DNA of 64,000 bases from Pelomonas lactea (GCF_043555885.1 NZ_JBIGHX010000006.1:124001-188000); one strand, 5' to 3'. Positions 53,803 to 62,038 are shown, counted from the stretch's first letter. The notes: generated by a model not told the origin, from the letters alone. Program-made: numbers and translations.

Positions 53803-54210
53803 ATGGCCAACAAGACTCGCCCGACCGAGGCCGACGTGCAGGCCTACATCGACGCCCAACCCGAGGCCCGCGCGGCCGACTGCCGCGCGCTCGTCGCGCT
53901 GATGCAGCGCGCCAGCGGCCAGCCGCCGGTGATGTGGGGCCGCATGGTGGGCTTCGGCCACCGCCACTACGTCTACGACAGCGGCCGCGAGGGCGACACC
54001 TTCGAGATCGGCTTCGCCAGCGGCGCCGCGGGCAAGGGCGACATCAGCCTCTACCTGAACGCCAACGGCGCCGGCCGCGCCGCGCTGCTGGCGCGCCTGG
54101 GCAGGCATCGAGAGGGCAAGGGCTGCGTCTACATCAAGCGCCTGGCCGACGTGGATGCGGGCGTGCTGGCCGAGCTCTGCGACGCGGCGCTGCGCGAGCT
54201 GCGCGCATGA
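53803..54210 (+). CDS. DUF1801 domain protein
   Basis: 135 aa. VQAYIDAQPEARAADCRALVALMQRASGQPPVMWGRMVGFG and GCVYIKRLADVDAGVLAELC match the DUF1801 (YdhG-like) family, a ligand-binding fold of unknown function. The stop overlaps the next start (ATGA). Confidence 0.88.
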   Translation: MANKTRPTEADVQAYIDAQPEARAADCRALVALMQRASGQPPVMWGRMVGFGHRHYVYDSGREGDTFEIGFASGAAGKGDISLYLNANGAGRAALLARLGRHREGKGCVYIKRLADVDAGVLAELCDAALRELRA

Positions 54211-54440
54211 GCGGCGCCCTGCTGGACACCCGCTGCCCGCGCTGCGGCGGCGGCTTCGAGTGCGGCGTCAACGCCGGCCGTTGCGACTGCTTCGGCATCC
54301 GCCTGACCGAGGAGCTGCGCACCGAGCTGGCGGCGCGCTACCCCGACCGCTGCCTGTGCCTGCGCTGCCTGCGCGAGCTGGCCGGCGTTGACGCCGATGC
54401 CGCTCAGCCCGTGATCGGCTCCGCGAGCGCCTCGGGCTGA
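54207..54440 (+). CDS. Cysteine-rich CWC family protein
   Basis: 77 aa. Zinc-ribbon-like Cys pairs: TRCPRCGGGFECG, RCDCFGI and CLCLRCLREL. It is the small cysteine-rich CWC type. It is translationally coupled to the DUF1801 gene. The last 37 bp overlap the convergent SnoaL-like gene. Confidence 0.78.
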   Translation: MSGALLDTRCPRCGGGFECGVNAGRCDCFGIRLTEELRTELAARYPDRCLCLRCLRELAGVDADAAQPVIGSASASG

Positions 54441-54856
54441 CCGGCGGCCGCCACCTCGGCCAGATAGCCCGCCAGCCGGGCGGTGTCGCAGTGCACCGTC
54501 AGCGCGCTGACGCGGCCCCAGCGCAGCTCGAACTCGTGCATGCCGCGGTTGCTGCCCTCACGGCCGCCGGGCAGCTGGAAGCGGTCGCGCCAGGCGACGA
54601 CGGCACGCGTGCGCCAGGGCCAGCCGCTGACCCAGACGCCGTCGACATCGAAGCGCAGCCCCGGCAGCAGCCGCTGCAGCCGGCCGTACCAGCGCGCCGT
54701 GGCCGCCAGGTCGCGGCGCTCGCCGCCCAACGCGTGGGTGCCCACCATGCTGTGCCGGTGCTGTGCGGCGAATTGCGCCGGGATGCGCTCGTAGCGGCCC
54801 GCGTTCAGGTCGGCGAAGGCCGACCGCAGCCGGTGCCTGACGATGGCGTGATACAT
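54404..54856 (-). CDS. SnoaL/NTF2-like protein
   Basis: 150 aa. VRHRLRSAFADLNAGRYERIPAQFA, LAATARWYGRLQRLLPGLRFDVDGVWVSGWPW and VVAWRDRF fit the SnoaL-like polyketide cyclase / NTF2 fold. It is divergent from the TetR gene across a 9+9 bp inverted repeat and so is a likely target of it. Substrate unknown. Confidence 0.75.
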   Translation of the reverse strand: MYHAIVRHRLRSAFADLNAGRYERIPAQFAAQHRHSMVGTHALGGERRDLAATARWYGRLQRLLPGLRFDVDGVWVSGWPWRTRAVVAWRDRFQLPGGREGSNRGMHEFELRWGRVSALTVHCDTARLAGYLAEVAAAGQPEALAEPITG

Positions 54857-54950
54857 GACGACTCCTTGCCGACAGCGGCACGGCACCGGCCCGCAGGGAC
54901 CGCCGCGCCGCGTGCCGGTGACCGCGGGCGGGCGTTGATCTTGACGATGA

Positions 54951-54981
54951 AAAGATTGGTGCAGTATCCGCGCCAATCTTT
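54951..54981. promoter_or_regulatory. Inverted repeat, TetR operator candidate
   Basis: AAAGATTGG and CCAATCTTT are perfect 9 bp arms with a 13 bp spacer, between the divergent SnoaL-like and TetR genes and 19 bp before the TetR start. TTGACG at 54941-54946 could be a -35 element, which would put the repeat over the promoter. Confidence 0.6.
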
Positions 54982-55000
54982 CGCGTGGCAAGATCTGTGC

Positions 55001-55822
55001 ATGACCAAGCCAGCCGTCGCGCGCGAGCCCGCCGTTTCATCCAAGCCCGCCAGGCAGCGCAAGCCTGCCGCCGCACGCAAGACCGACGTGGCCGCCGCAC
55101 CGGGGGTGTCTCCCTTGGCCCCGGCCGCGCCTCCGGTCGAGCCGCCTGCGGCCTCGGCGTCGCTTGCCGCCGCCGCGTCGTCGACCGCGCCGCGGCCGCC
55201 CGCCGAGCGCCCGCCGCGCCCGCGCGCCAAGGCCGCGGGTCGCTATCACCACGGCGAGCTGCGCGAGGCGCTGCTGGACGCCGCCGAGGCCCTGCTGGCC
55301 CAGCGCGGTGCCGCGGGCCTGAGCCTGCGCGACGTGGCGCGCGGTGCCGGCGTGTCGCACGCGGCGCCGTACCACCACTTTGCCGGCCTGCCCGAGCTGC
55401 TGGCGGCGTTGGCCGAGCGCAGCTTCCAGCAGCTGGGTGCGGCGATGCAGGCGGGCGTGGACGCCCACCCCGCCGCGCCGCGCGCGCAGCTGCTGGCCAT
55501 CGCGGCGGCCTATGTGGAGTTCGCGCGGCGCCGGCCGGCGCGCTTCCGGCTGATGTTCGGCCCCGTGCTCGCGTCGCGCCGCCAACACCCGGGCCTGGAC
55601 CGCGCGGCCGAGGCGGCCTTTCGCGTGCTGCTGGACGCGGCCACGTGCTTCGACGCCGCCGCCGGCCCGCTGCTGGCGCTGACCGGCTGGAGCCTGGCGC
55701 ACGGCGTGTCGCACCTGAGCCTGGATGCCGCCTTCGACGGCCTGCCGCTGCCCGGCCCGGTGCCGGATGCCGCCGCGCTGGTGCGCGCGATGAGCGAGCG
55801 GGTGCTGCCGGTGCAGGCATGA
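55001..55822 (+). CDS. TetR/AcrR-family regulator with long N-terminal extension
   Basis: 273 aa. The first 78 residues are rich in Pro, Ala, Lys and Arg and look disordered. The HTH follows (GRYHHGELREALLDAAEALLAQRG, LRDVARGAGVSHAAPYHHFAG). The C-terminal part is the WHG/TetR_C_33 type (FARRRPARFRLMFGPVLASRR, LTGWSLAHGVSHLSL). It probably represses its own gene and the divergent SnoaL-like gene through the inverted repeat at 54951-54981. Confidence 0.88.
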   Translation: MTKPAVAREPAVSSKPARQRKPAAARKTDVAAAPGVSPLAPAAPPVEPPAASASLAAAASSTAPRPPAERPPRPRAKAAGRYHHGELREALLDAAEALLAQRGAAGLSLRDVARGAGVSHAAPYHHFAGLPELLAALAERSFQQLGAAMQAGVDAHPAAPRAQLLAIAAAYVEFARRRPARFRLMFGPVLASRRQHPGLDRAAEAAFRVLLDAATCFDAAAGPLLALTGWSLAHGVSHLSLDAAFDGLPLPGPVPDAAALVRAMSERVLPVQA

Positions 55823-55832
55823 TGGCCGGCCC

Positions 55833-56714
55833 ATGCCCGCCCCCGATCGCCTTGCCCGCCTCGCCCCGCCGCTGTTCATCTTCATCTGGGCCACCGGCTA
55901 CATCGTCGCCAAGCTCGCGGCGCCTCATGCCGACCCGCTGACCTTCCTGAGCTGGCGCTATGCCGGCGTCGTCGCGCTGATGCTGGGCCTGGCGCTGGCC
56001 GCGCGCGCGCCGTGGCCGTCGCGCCGCGACATGGGCCACCTGGCGGTTGCGGGCCTGGGCATCCAGGCGCTGTACCTGGCGGGCGTGTGGGTGTCCATCC
56101 GCCAGGGCCTGCCGGCCGGCACCGCGGCGCTCATCGTCAATCTGCAGCCGGTGCTGGTGGCGGCGGCCGCGCCGCTGATCGGCGAGCGCGTGGTGCCGCG
56201 GCAGTGGCTGGGCGTGGCGCTGGGCCTGGCGGGCGTCGTGCTCGTCATCTGGCACAAGCTCAACCTGGGCGCCAGCTACGGCCCGCCGCTGGCGCTGTGC
56301 CTGATGTCGCTGCTGGCCATCACCGGCGGCACGCTGTACCAGAAGCGCTTCGTGCCGCAGTTCGACCTGCGCACCGGCCAGGTCGTGCAGTTCGCCGCGG
56401 CGCTGGCCGTTACGCTGCCGCTGGCCTGGGCGCTGGAGCCGATGCGCATCGTGTGGAACCGCGATGTCGTCATCGCGATGGCCTGGAGCATCCTCGTGCT
56501 GACGGCCGGCGGCATCAGCCTGATGTTCCACATGCTGCGGCACGGCCGCGTAACGGCCGTGTCCAGCACCATGTATCTGGTGCCTTCTGTCACCTCGGTG
56601 ATGGCGTGGCTGCTGTTCGGCGAGACACTCGGCGCACAAGCCATCGCCGGCATGGGCGTGACGCTGCTGGGCGTCTATCTCGTGGTGGCGAGGAAGCAGG
56701 AGACAACCTCATGA
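55833..56714 (+). CDS. EamA-family (DMT) transporter
   Basis: 293 aa with ten membrane helices in two EamA repeats (PLFIFIWATGYIVAKLAAPHADPLTFLSWRY and LMSLLAITGGTLYQKRFV). Family members export amino acids or other metabolites. It starts 10 bp after the TetR stop and its own stop overlaps the ligase start (ATGA), so TetR, transporter and ligase form one transcript. Confidence 0.9.
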   Translation: MPAPDRLARLAPPLFIFIWATGYIVAKLAAPHADPLTFLSWRYAGVVALMLGLALAARAPWPSRRDMGHLAVAGLGIQALYLAGVWVSIRQGLPAGTAALIVNLQPVLVAAAAPLIGERVVPRQWLGVALGLAGVVLVIWHKLNLGASYGPPLALCLMSLLAITGGTLYQKRFVPQFDLRTGQVVQFAAALAVTLPLAWALEPMRIVWNRDVVIAMAWSILVLTAGGISLMFHMLRHGRVTAVSSTMYLVPSVTSVMAWLLFGETLGAQAIAGMGVTLLGVYLVVARKQETTS

Positions 56715-58375
56715 CGACGCGAGCCCATCACGCCTTCTGGCCGCCCCGCGTGCCGCACGCGATCACGCCGCCGGCCACCTCGCTGGCCGACAACCTGCTC
56801 GTCAGCGCGCGCCGCTTCCCCGACCGGCCGGCGCTGGTGTTCCTGGGCCAGGTGACGACCTACGCCCAGCTGCTGGCCCAGGTGCAGCGCCTGGCCGCCT
56901 GGCTGGCGCAGCGCGGCGTCCAGCGCGGCGACCGCGTACTGGTGGACCTGCAGAACTGCCCGCAGCTGGTCGTTGCGCACTACGCGATCTTCAGCGCCAA
57001 CGCGGTGGTCGTGCCGGTCAACCCGATGAACAAGGCGGCGGAGCTGCGCCACCTCATCGAGGACAGCGGGGCCGTGCTGGCCATCACCAGCGCCGACCTG
57101 ACCGCCGAATGGCTGGCCGCCGGCATGGCCGCGCGCGACCTGCTCGTCACGCAGCTGGCTGAGGTGCTGCCCGGTGGCCGGGCCGCGCCGGATGGATTGC
57201 CGGCCGGCTGGGCCGACTGGCTGAACGCCGACCTCGCGCTGCCCGACGGGGCGACACCCTGGGCCGAGGCGCTCGCCTGCCGCGCCGCGCCGCCCGCGCT
57301 GGAGACGGGGGCTGACGATCTCGCGCTGCTGGGCTACACCAGCGGCACCACGGGCCACCCCAAGGGCTGCATGCACAAGCACAGCAGCCTGCAGCACAAC
57401 GTGTTCGCCGGTGCGCTGTGGGCCAACGGCAGCCACGAGGACGTGGTGCTGGGCGTCGTGCCCATGTTCCACATCACCGGCATGGTGGTCGTGCTGCACG
57501 GCACGCTGATGGCCGGCGCCAGCCTGGTGCTGATGCCGCGCTGGCAGCGCGAGTACGCGGCGCGGCTCATCAAGCACCACCGCATCACGCGCTGGACCAA
57601 CATCCCGACGATGGTCATCGACCTGCTGGCCAGCCCCGAGGTGGACAGCTTCGACCTCTCCAGCCTCGTCTACATCGGCGGCGGCGGCGCGGCCATGCCG
57701 CAGGCCATCGCCGAGCGGCTCGTTCAGCGCTGGGGCCTGCGCTACGCCGAGGGCTACGGCCTCACCGAGACCGCTGCGCCCAGCCACAGCAACCCGCACG
57801 ACGCGCCCAAGCAGCAGTGCCTCGGCGTGCCCTACATCAGCTGCGATGCGCGCGTGGTGGACATCGACACGTTGCGCGAGCAGCCCGTCGGCACGCCCGG
57901 CGAGATCATCGTGCGCGGCCCCATGGTGTTTGATGGCTACTGGCGCCGCCCCGAGGCGACGGCCGCTGCCTTCATCGAGTTCGACGGCCGGCGCTTCTTC
58001 CGCACCGGCGATATCGGCTTCGTCGACGCCGACGGCTACTTCTTCATGACCGACCGCCTCAAGCGCATGATCAACGCGAGCGGCTTCAAGGTCTGGCCTT
58101 CCGAGGTGGAGAACCTGATGCACGGCCACCCCGGCGTGGCCGAGGCCTGCATCGTGTCGGCCCCCGACGCCTACCGCGGCGAGACGGTCAAGGCCTTCGT
58201 CGTCAGGCGCGCCGGCCATGAGGCGCTGAGCGCCGAGCAGCTGCGCGACTGGTGCCGCGCGAACATGGCGGCCTACAAGGTGCCGGCGCTCATCGAGTTC
58301 GCCGACAGCCTGCCCAAGAGCGGCGCGGGCAAGGTGATGTGGCGCGCGCTGCAGGAGCGCGAGAAGGCGCGGTGA
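56711..58375 (+). CDS. AMP-dependent acyl-CoA ligase
   Basis: 554 aa. Motif A10-type P-loop LLGYTSGTTGHPKGCMHKH, YGLTETAAPSHSNPH, and the C-terminal hinge and Lys region YFFMTDRLKRMINASGFKVWP with SGAGKVMWR. It adenylates a carboxylic acid (probably medium or long chain) and forms its CoA ester. It sits between the transporter and nucleotidyltransferase genes with overlaps on both sides. Confidence 0.92.
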   Translation: MTTRAHHAFWPPRVPHAITPPATSLADNLLVSARRFPDRPALVFLGQVTTYAQLLAQVQRLAAWLAQRGVQRGDRVLVDLQNCPQLVVAHYAIFSANAVVVPVNPMNKAAELRHLIEDSGAVLAITSADLTAEWLAAGMAARDLLVTQLAEVLPGGRAAPDGLPAGWADWLNADLALPDGATPWAEALACRAAPPALETGADDLALLGYTSGTTGHPKGCMHKHSSLQHNVFAGALWANGSHEDVVLGVVPMFHITGMVVVLHGTLMAGASLVLMPRWQREYAARLIKHHRITRWTNIPTMVIDLLASPEVDSFDLSSLVYIGGGGAAMPQAIAERLVQRWGLRYAEGYGLTETAAPSHSNPHDAPKQQCLGVPYISCDARVVDIDTLREQPVGTPGEIIVRGPMVFDGYWRRPEATAAAFIEFDGRRFFRTGDIGFVDADGYFFMTDRLKRMINASGFKVWPSEVENLMHGHPGVAEACIVSAPDAYRGETVKAFVVRRAGHEALSAEQLRDWCRANMAAYKVPALIEFADSLPKSGAGKVMWRALQEREKAR

Positions 58376-58938
58376 GCGACGTCGAGCGCCTGACGGCGCT
58401 GGTGCGCACCACGCCGTGGTTCATGGCCGCGCTGCGCGCCGGCCGGGAGCTGGGGCTTGCGAGCTGGTGCATCGGCGCCGGGGCGCTGCGCAACCTGGTG
58501 TGGGACGCGCTGCATGGCCATGCGCAGGCCAGCGAGCTGGCCGACGTGGACTTCGTCTACTTCGATGCCGACGACCTGGACCCGGCGCGCGACGCCGCGC
58601 TGCAGCGGCGGCTGTGCCAGCGCTTGGACCTGCCCTGGGAAGTTACGAACCAGGCCGGTGTGCACCAGTGGTTCGAGCAGCACTTCGGCCATGCCGTGGC
58701 GCCGCTGCACTCGCTGGCAGAGGCCGTGGCCAGCTGGCCCGAGCCCGCCACCGCGGTGGGCGTGTGGCTGGACGGCGCCGATGCGCTGCACGTCATCGCG
58801 CCGCTGGGCCTGGACGACCTGCTGGGCCTGCGCGTGCGGCGCAACCCGGCGCGTGTCAGCGTAGAGACCTATCGCCAGCGCTGCGCCAGCAAGCGCTACA
58901 CCGAGCGCTGGCTGCGCGTGGTGGTGGAACCCGCCTGA
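58372..58938 (+). CDS. Nucleotidyltransferase-like protein (DUF925/NTP_transf_6)
   Basis: 188 aa. WCIGAGALRNLVWDALHGHAQASELADVDFVYFDADD has the Pol-beta-like G[AG]xRN...D[VI]D core of the family; VSVETYRQRCASKRYTERWLRV is its typical end. The GTG start overlaps the ligase stop (GTGA). The biochemical role of the family is not established. Confidence 0.87.
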   Translation: MSDVERLTALVRTTPWFMAALRAGRELGLASWCIGAGALRNLVWDALHGHAQASELADVDFVYFDADDLDPARDAALQRRLCQRLDLPWEVTNQAGVHQWFEQHFGHAVAPLHSLAEAVASWPEPATAVGVWLDGADALHVIAPLGLDDLLGLRVRRNPARVSVETYRQRCASKRYTERWLRVVVEPA

Positions 58939-58951
58939 GCGGGCCCGTCCG

Positions 58952-59155
58952 TCACGAGGCCGGCGTTTGCAGCTCGCGCGTGGCCCACTGCGGCTGCCGC
59001 GCCAGCTCGGCCGCCGTGGCCTCGTCGGCCGTCACGGCGTACTCGCTGGCGCTGCGCTCCACGAAGTAGGCGGAGCGGAAGCGTTGCAGCAGGCCGCCCA
59101 GCGCCTTGCGCGCGTCGCCGGGTTGGCCTTGGAAAGTGAGGGTCAGCGTGGTCAT
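58952..59155 (-). CDS. Small hypothetical protein downstream of AAA+/M41 gene
   Basis: 67 aa. MTTLTLTFQGQPGDARKALGGLLQRFRSAYFVERSA, then an acidic Ala-rich helix. It looks like a small alpha/beta domain; no family is recognised. It lies 94 bp after the AAA+/M41 stop on the same strand and could be the last gene of that operon. Confidence 0.6.
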   Translation of the reverse strand: MTTLTLTFQGQPGDARKALGGLLQRFRSAYFVERSASEYAVTADEATAAELARQPQWATRELQTPAS

Positions 59156-59249
59156 GAGGGGCTCGCTTCGAGCGGCTGGAGGGCCGCCGGTCTGCTTGCA
59201 ACGCCCGCCGGGCCCGGCCGTTGACGCCGGGATTGCTACAGGCTGTGAA

Positions 59250-61145
59250 CTAAGCCCGGCGCCGCTCGGGCGCGGGCGCGCGGAACGCGGCGAGCTGCCG
59301 GGCATAGGGGTCCAGCGCGTCCTCCGGTCGGTCCAGTGCCAGCCCCGTCACCGCGGCGAAGCGGGCGGGCGTGACCTGGCCCTGCGCCATCAGCTCGTCC
59401 ACCAGCGCCAGCAGCGCGTCGCGGTGCGCGTCCAGCAGCCGGGTGGCGCGCTCGTGCTCGGCCTGCAGCAGCGCCTCGATGGGCGCGTTGGTGGCCTCCA
59501 CGTCCGTGACCAGGTGCTCCTCGCTGTCGGCCGACACGTCGCAGCGGCCGATGCGCTCGCCATGGCCCAGGTGGCGCAGCATGCGCGCGGCCGTTTCGGT
59601 GGCCTTGCGCAGGTCGCCCTCGGCGCCGCTGGAGGCCATGTCGGCGCCGAACACCATCAGCTCCGCCGCGCGGCCGGCCAGGCTGGTGCAGAGGTTGTCG
59701 CGCAGGTTCTGGCGCGACCACACCTTGCGCGAGGTGTAGGCGTTGTAGCCCCCCTCGAAGCTGGCCACGTGGATCTTGATCTCGGTGGGCGCGCGGCCGA
59801 ACAGCAGCGCATGCACCAGCCCGTGGCCGGCCTCGTGCACGGCCAGCAGCGCGCGGAAGTCGGCGTTGTTGCGCTGGCGCAGCCGGCTGATCTCGAACGG
59901 CGCGGCGATGGCGTGCGACTGGCCGCGCCAGTGCGCGACGAGGCGGCTGCCGTCGGCCGTCAGGCCCACGCCGTCGCCGGGTGCCGCGCCGCGCTCCAGG
60001 GCCCACAGCGCCGCCTTGGCCAGGCCGGCGCCGAGGATGGCATGCAGCGACGAGAACAGCGGCCGCGTGCCTTGCGCCGGGAACACCGCGTTGGCGTAGA
60101 TCTGCTCGCGCACGCTGGCGTCCAGCTCGAAGTGCAGGCCGCAGCGCGCACCGGTCTCGGCGGCGTAGCGGGCGCAGCCCTGCGCGATGAGCTGCTCGTA
60201 TGCACGGCGCGGCAGCGATGGGTAGATCACGTGCTCGTTGCCCAGCCGCGCGACCTGCTCGGGCTTGAAGCGGCGGTTCAGTGCCTGCTTCACGTCGATG
60301 ACGCTGAGCTTGGCGGTGACGGCGTGGAAGGTGTCGGCGTCGCTGTCGCAGTCGTCCACGCTGGTGGCGAGGTCTTCGTACATCTCGTCCAGGTTGCCGC
60401 AGACGAACACCAGCAGCCGGCTGTAGTCGGTGTCCCACTGCTGCGCGCCGCTGTCGCGGAAGTCGCGCAGCCGCAGCTGGATCTGCTCCGGCGTCCAGCT
60501 CATGATCTCCATCAGCGGCTCGTCCAGCTTCAGGTTGCGCTGCAGTTCCTGGGCTTCCCAGCTGCGCAGCTTGAAGCGCCGCTTGACGTCGTCGGCGTCG
60601 GCGCGCTCGGCGTCGAAGGCCGCCTCGGCGATGGAGGATTCGATGTCCCCCAGCAGCGACAGCGCCGGCGGCAGCCGGCCATCGGACAGCAGCGCCCAGA
60701 CATCCTGGTAGCGCTCGACGCGCACGTCGTTGCGCTTGCTGTCGATGGTGCGAAAGCGCTGGAACTCGTCCAGCACCAGGATGCCCGGCTCGCCCTCGCG
60801 CACGCCGCTCTGCGCCAGCATGCCGGAGATGTTCTGTGCGCCGTACCAGCTGGCGCCGTTGGAGAAGCCGTCCATCTGCACTTCGACGAAGCGGTCGTAG
60901 AAACCCAGCAGCTGCGCCAGGCGGCGCACCAGCTGGGTCTTGCCCGTGCCGGTCAGGCCCCACAGGCAGACGACGACGGGCCGTGACACCAGCCCGGGCA
61001 GCACGTACCACGCGCGCACCGAGTCGATGACGCGGTCAATGAGGGCGTCGATGCCGAACAGCTCGGTCTTGAGCTGGGAGGCGATGGTTTGCAGCTGCTG
61101 GTTTCTCTGCGCCAGCTGCGCGCGCAGTTCGAGGGAATCATTCAT
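59250..61145 (-). CDS. Clp-type AAA+ ATPase fused to M41 (FtsH-like) metallopeptidase
   Basis: 631 aa, no membrane segment. AAA+ core: Walker A WGLTGTGKT (residues 62-70), Walker B ILVLDEFQRF (122-131), sensor 1 FVCGNLDEM, Arg finger region LNRRFK (290-295), and a Clp-D2-like small domain (PAQGTRPLFSSLHAIL, 358-372). The peptidase half has the zinc motif HEAGH (438-442) and SSGAEGDLRKATETA, whose Asp512 fits the third zinc ligand of M41. True FtsH has two membrane helices and a classic AAA module, so this is a different, soluble design. AAAGGACTGGG precedes the ATG, which overlaps the 80 aa gene. Confidence 0.85.
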   Translation of the reverse strand: MNDSLELRAQLAQRNQQLQTIASQLKTELFGIDALIDRVIDSVRAWYVLPGLVSRPVVVCLWGLTGTGKTQLVRRLAQLLGFYDRFVEVQMDGFSNGASWYGAQNISGMLAQSGVREGEPGILVLDEFQRFRTIDSKRNDVRVERYQDVWALLSDGRLPPALSLLGDIESSIAEAAFDAERADADDVKRRFKLRSWEAQELQRNLKLDEPLMEIMSWTPEQIQLRLRDFRDSGAQQWDTDYSRLLVFVCGNLDEMYEDLATSVDDCDSDADTFHAVTAKLSVIDVKQALNRRFKPEQVARLGNEHVIYPSLPRRAYEQLIAQGCARYAAETGARCGLHFELDASVREQIYANAVFPAQGTRPLFSSLHAILGAGLAKAALWALERGAAPGDGVGLTADGSRLVAHWRGQSHAIAAPFEISRLRQRNNADFRALLAVHEAGHGLVHALLFGRAPTEIKIHVASFEGGYNAYTSRKVWSRQNLRDNLCTSLAGRAAELMVFGADMASSGAEGDLRKATETAARMLRHLGHGERIGRCDVSADSEEHLVTDVEATNAPIEALLQAEHERATRLLDAHRDALLALVDELMAQGQVTPARFAAVTGLALDRPEDALDPYARQLAAFRAPAPERRRA

Positions 61146-61380
61146 CCCAGTCCTTTCTTCGCAGCAGCGCCTGCAGCGCCACGCGGTCGGCCCGGCGTTG
61201 TGCACCGCGGCTCTGGATGTGTTGGCCGGCGCCGCGCGAGCCGCGTGCGCTGAGGGCGCGGGCGACGGGGTCGCGCGCACCGATGCTCGTTTCGAGCACC
61301 AGCGTCATGGGCTGTTTCATGCGGCGCAGGGCCTTGACCCGGCCTTCTAGCAAGGCACGGGAACGGAGTTGGTCACTCAT
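61138..61380 (-). CDS. Small basic protein coupled to the AAA+/M41 gene
   Basis: 80 aa, rich in Arg and Lys: SDQLRSRALLEGRVKALRRMKQ, PMTLVLETSIGARDPVARAL, then a basic tail. No family is recognised. It overlaps the AAA+/M41 start by eight bases, so they are co-translated; an adaptor or substrate of the protease is conceivable. Directly upstream is the attenuator-like terminator. Confidence 0.65.
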   Translation of the reverse strand: MSDQLRSRALLEGRVKALRRMKQPMTLVLETSIGARDPVARALSARGSRGAGQHIQSRGAQRRADRVALQALLRRKDWDE

Positions 61381-61397
61381 TCGGTTTCCGAAAAGCA

Positions 61398-61427
61398 AAA
61401 GCCCCGGCTCAAGGGCAGCGGGGCTTT
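61398..61427 (-). terminator. Leader terminator hairpin before the AAA+/M41 operon
   Basis: On the minus strand, AAAGCCCCG pairs with CGGGGCTTT and is followed by TTGCTTTTC. It ends 17 bases before the start of the 80 aa gene, so it would stop transcription inside the leader unless an alternative structure forms. Confidence 0.7.
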
Positions 61428-61463
61428 GCATGCCACGCGGTCTGAGGCCGTATCTGTGAACAG

Positions 61464-61494
61464 ACACGGTTCAGCCGGGGCTCGGGAACCGTGT
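61464..61494 (-). promoter_or_regulatory. Leader hairpin with loop complementary to the terminator
   Basis: Arms ACACGGTTC and GAACCGTGT form a perfect 9 bp stem. The 13 nt loop, read on the minus strand, contains AGCCCCGGCT, the exact complement of AGCCGGGGCT in the terminator arm (61400-61409). The two structures can therefore compete. Confidence 0.65.
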
Positions 61495-61527
61495 TCAGTT
61501 GATCGTCGAGATGAACAGGGAGGACAT
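61495..61527 (-). CDS. Candidate leader peptide (10 aa)
   Basis: A short frame coding MSSLFISTIN ends just at the base of the leader hairpin. GGAG lies nine bases upstream of its ATG. Position and size fit a leader peptide whose translation could decide between the hairpins. Real expression is not proven. Confidence 0.45.
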   Translation of the reverse strand: MSSLFISTIN

Positions 61528-61616
61528 AGCAGGGATCTCCGATTTGCGGGCGCTGTCGTGGGCGCCTTCAGCAAGGGCGCGAATGATGAGGGCGTTCGCG
61601 ATGCTTGCGCAAGCGC

Positions 61617-61657
61617 AACGCCCCGTCGGCGTTGTGGCGCGCCAACGGGGCGTTAGC
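61617..61657. terminator. Hairpin between DUF2834 gene and leader
   Basis: AACGCCCCGT pairs with ACGGGGCGTT around 21 nt that can pair further. It lies directly after the DUF2834 stop. No T-run follows, so terminator activity is uncertain. Confidence 0.45.
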
Positions 61658-61669
61658 GGTCAGCGGCGC

Positions 61670-61981
61670 TCAGGCCGTGGCTTCGCGGCCCAGCCGCGCA
61701 GCCGACTCACGCGGTGCCAGCAGCAGGTACAGCAGCGGCCCGAACGAGCCGGCGGCCAGCGTGATGAGCGCGTAGGGCCACACCGTGCGGCCCGTGGCCT
61801 TTGCGTCCCGTGCGATGAAGCCCAGCAGGATGAACGACGTGATGATGAAGTCCACCAGCAGCTGCCAGGCGCCGATGCTGGCCATGCCGGCCTGCCAGAT
61901 GCCGACGTAGCCGACGGCCCACATCGCGTACAGCGAGAACGCGCCGAACGCAGCAAAGGCGAGGAAGAGGATGGGGCGCAT
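61670..61981 (-). CDS. DUF2834 membrane protein
   Basis: 103 aa with three membrane segments (ILFLAFAAFGAFSLYAMWAVGY, QLLVDFIITSFILLGFIARDA, YALITLAAGSFGPLLYLLLAP). WQLLVDFIIT..IL...ARDAKATGR is the family core. Function unknown. It is divergent from the XRE regulator across an inverted repeat, so it is a likely target. AAGGAGAT precedes the ATG. Confidence 0.82.
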   Translation of the reverse strand: MRPILFLAFAAFGAFSLYAMWAVGYVGIWQAGMASIGAWQLLVDFIITSFILLGFIARDAKATGRTVWPYALITLAAGSFGPLLYLLLAPRESAARLGREATA

Positions 61982-62038
61982 GACGATCTCCTTGGGGTTG
62001 GGGTGCCGCCATGCTCGGCAGCCGCGTGCATGGCCGCA

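Noticed and set aside
59250..61145. Canonical FtsH protease
   Set aside because: M41 motifs are present, but there is no membrane segment and the AAA domain looks Clp-type rather than FtsH-type.
61398..61427. Plus-strand terminator
   Set aside because: The hairpin lacks a T-run on the plus strand (GCATGCC follows) but has TTGCTTTTC on the minus strand, so it acts in the minus direction if at all.
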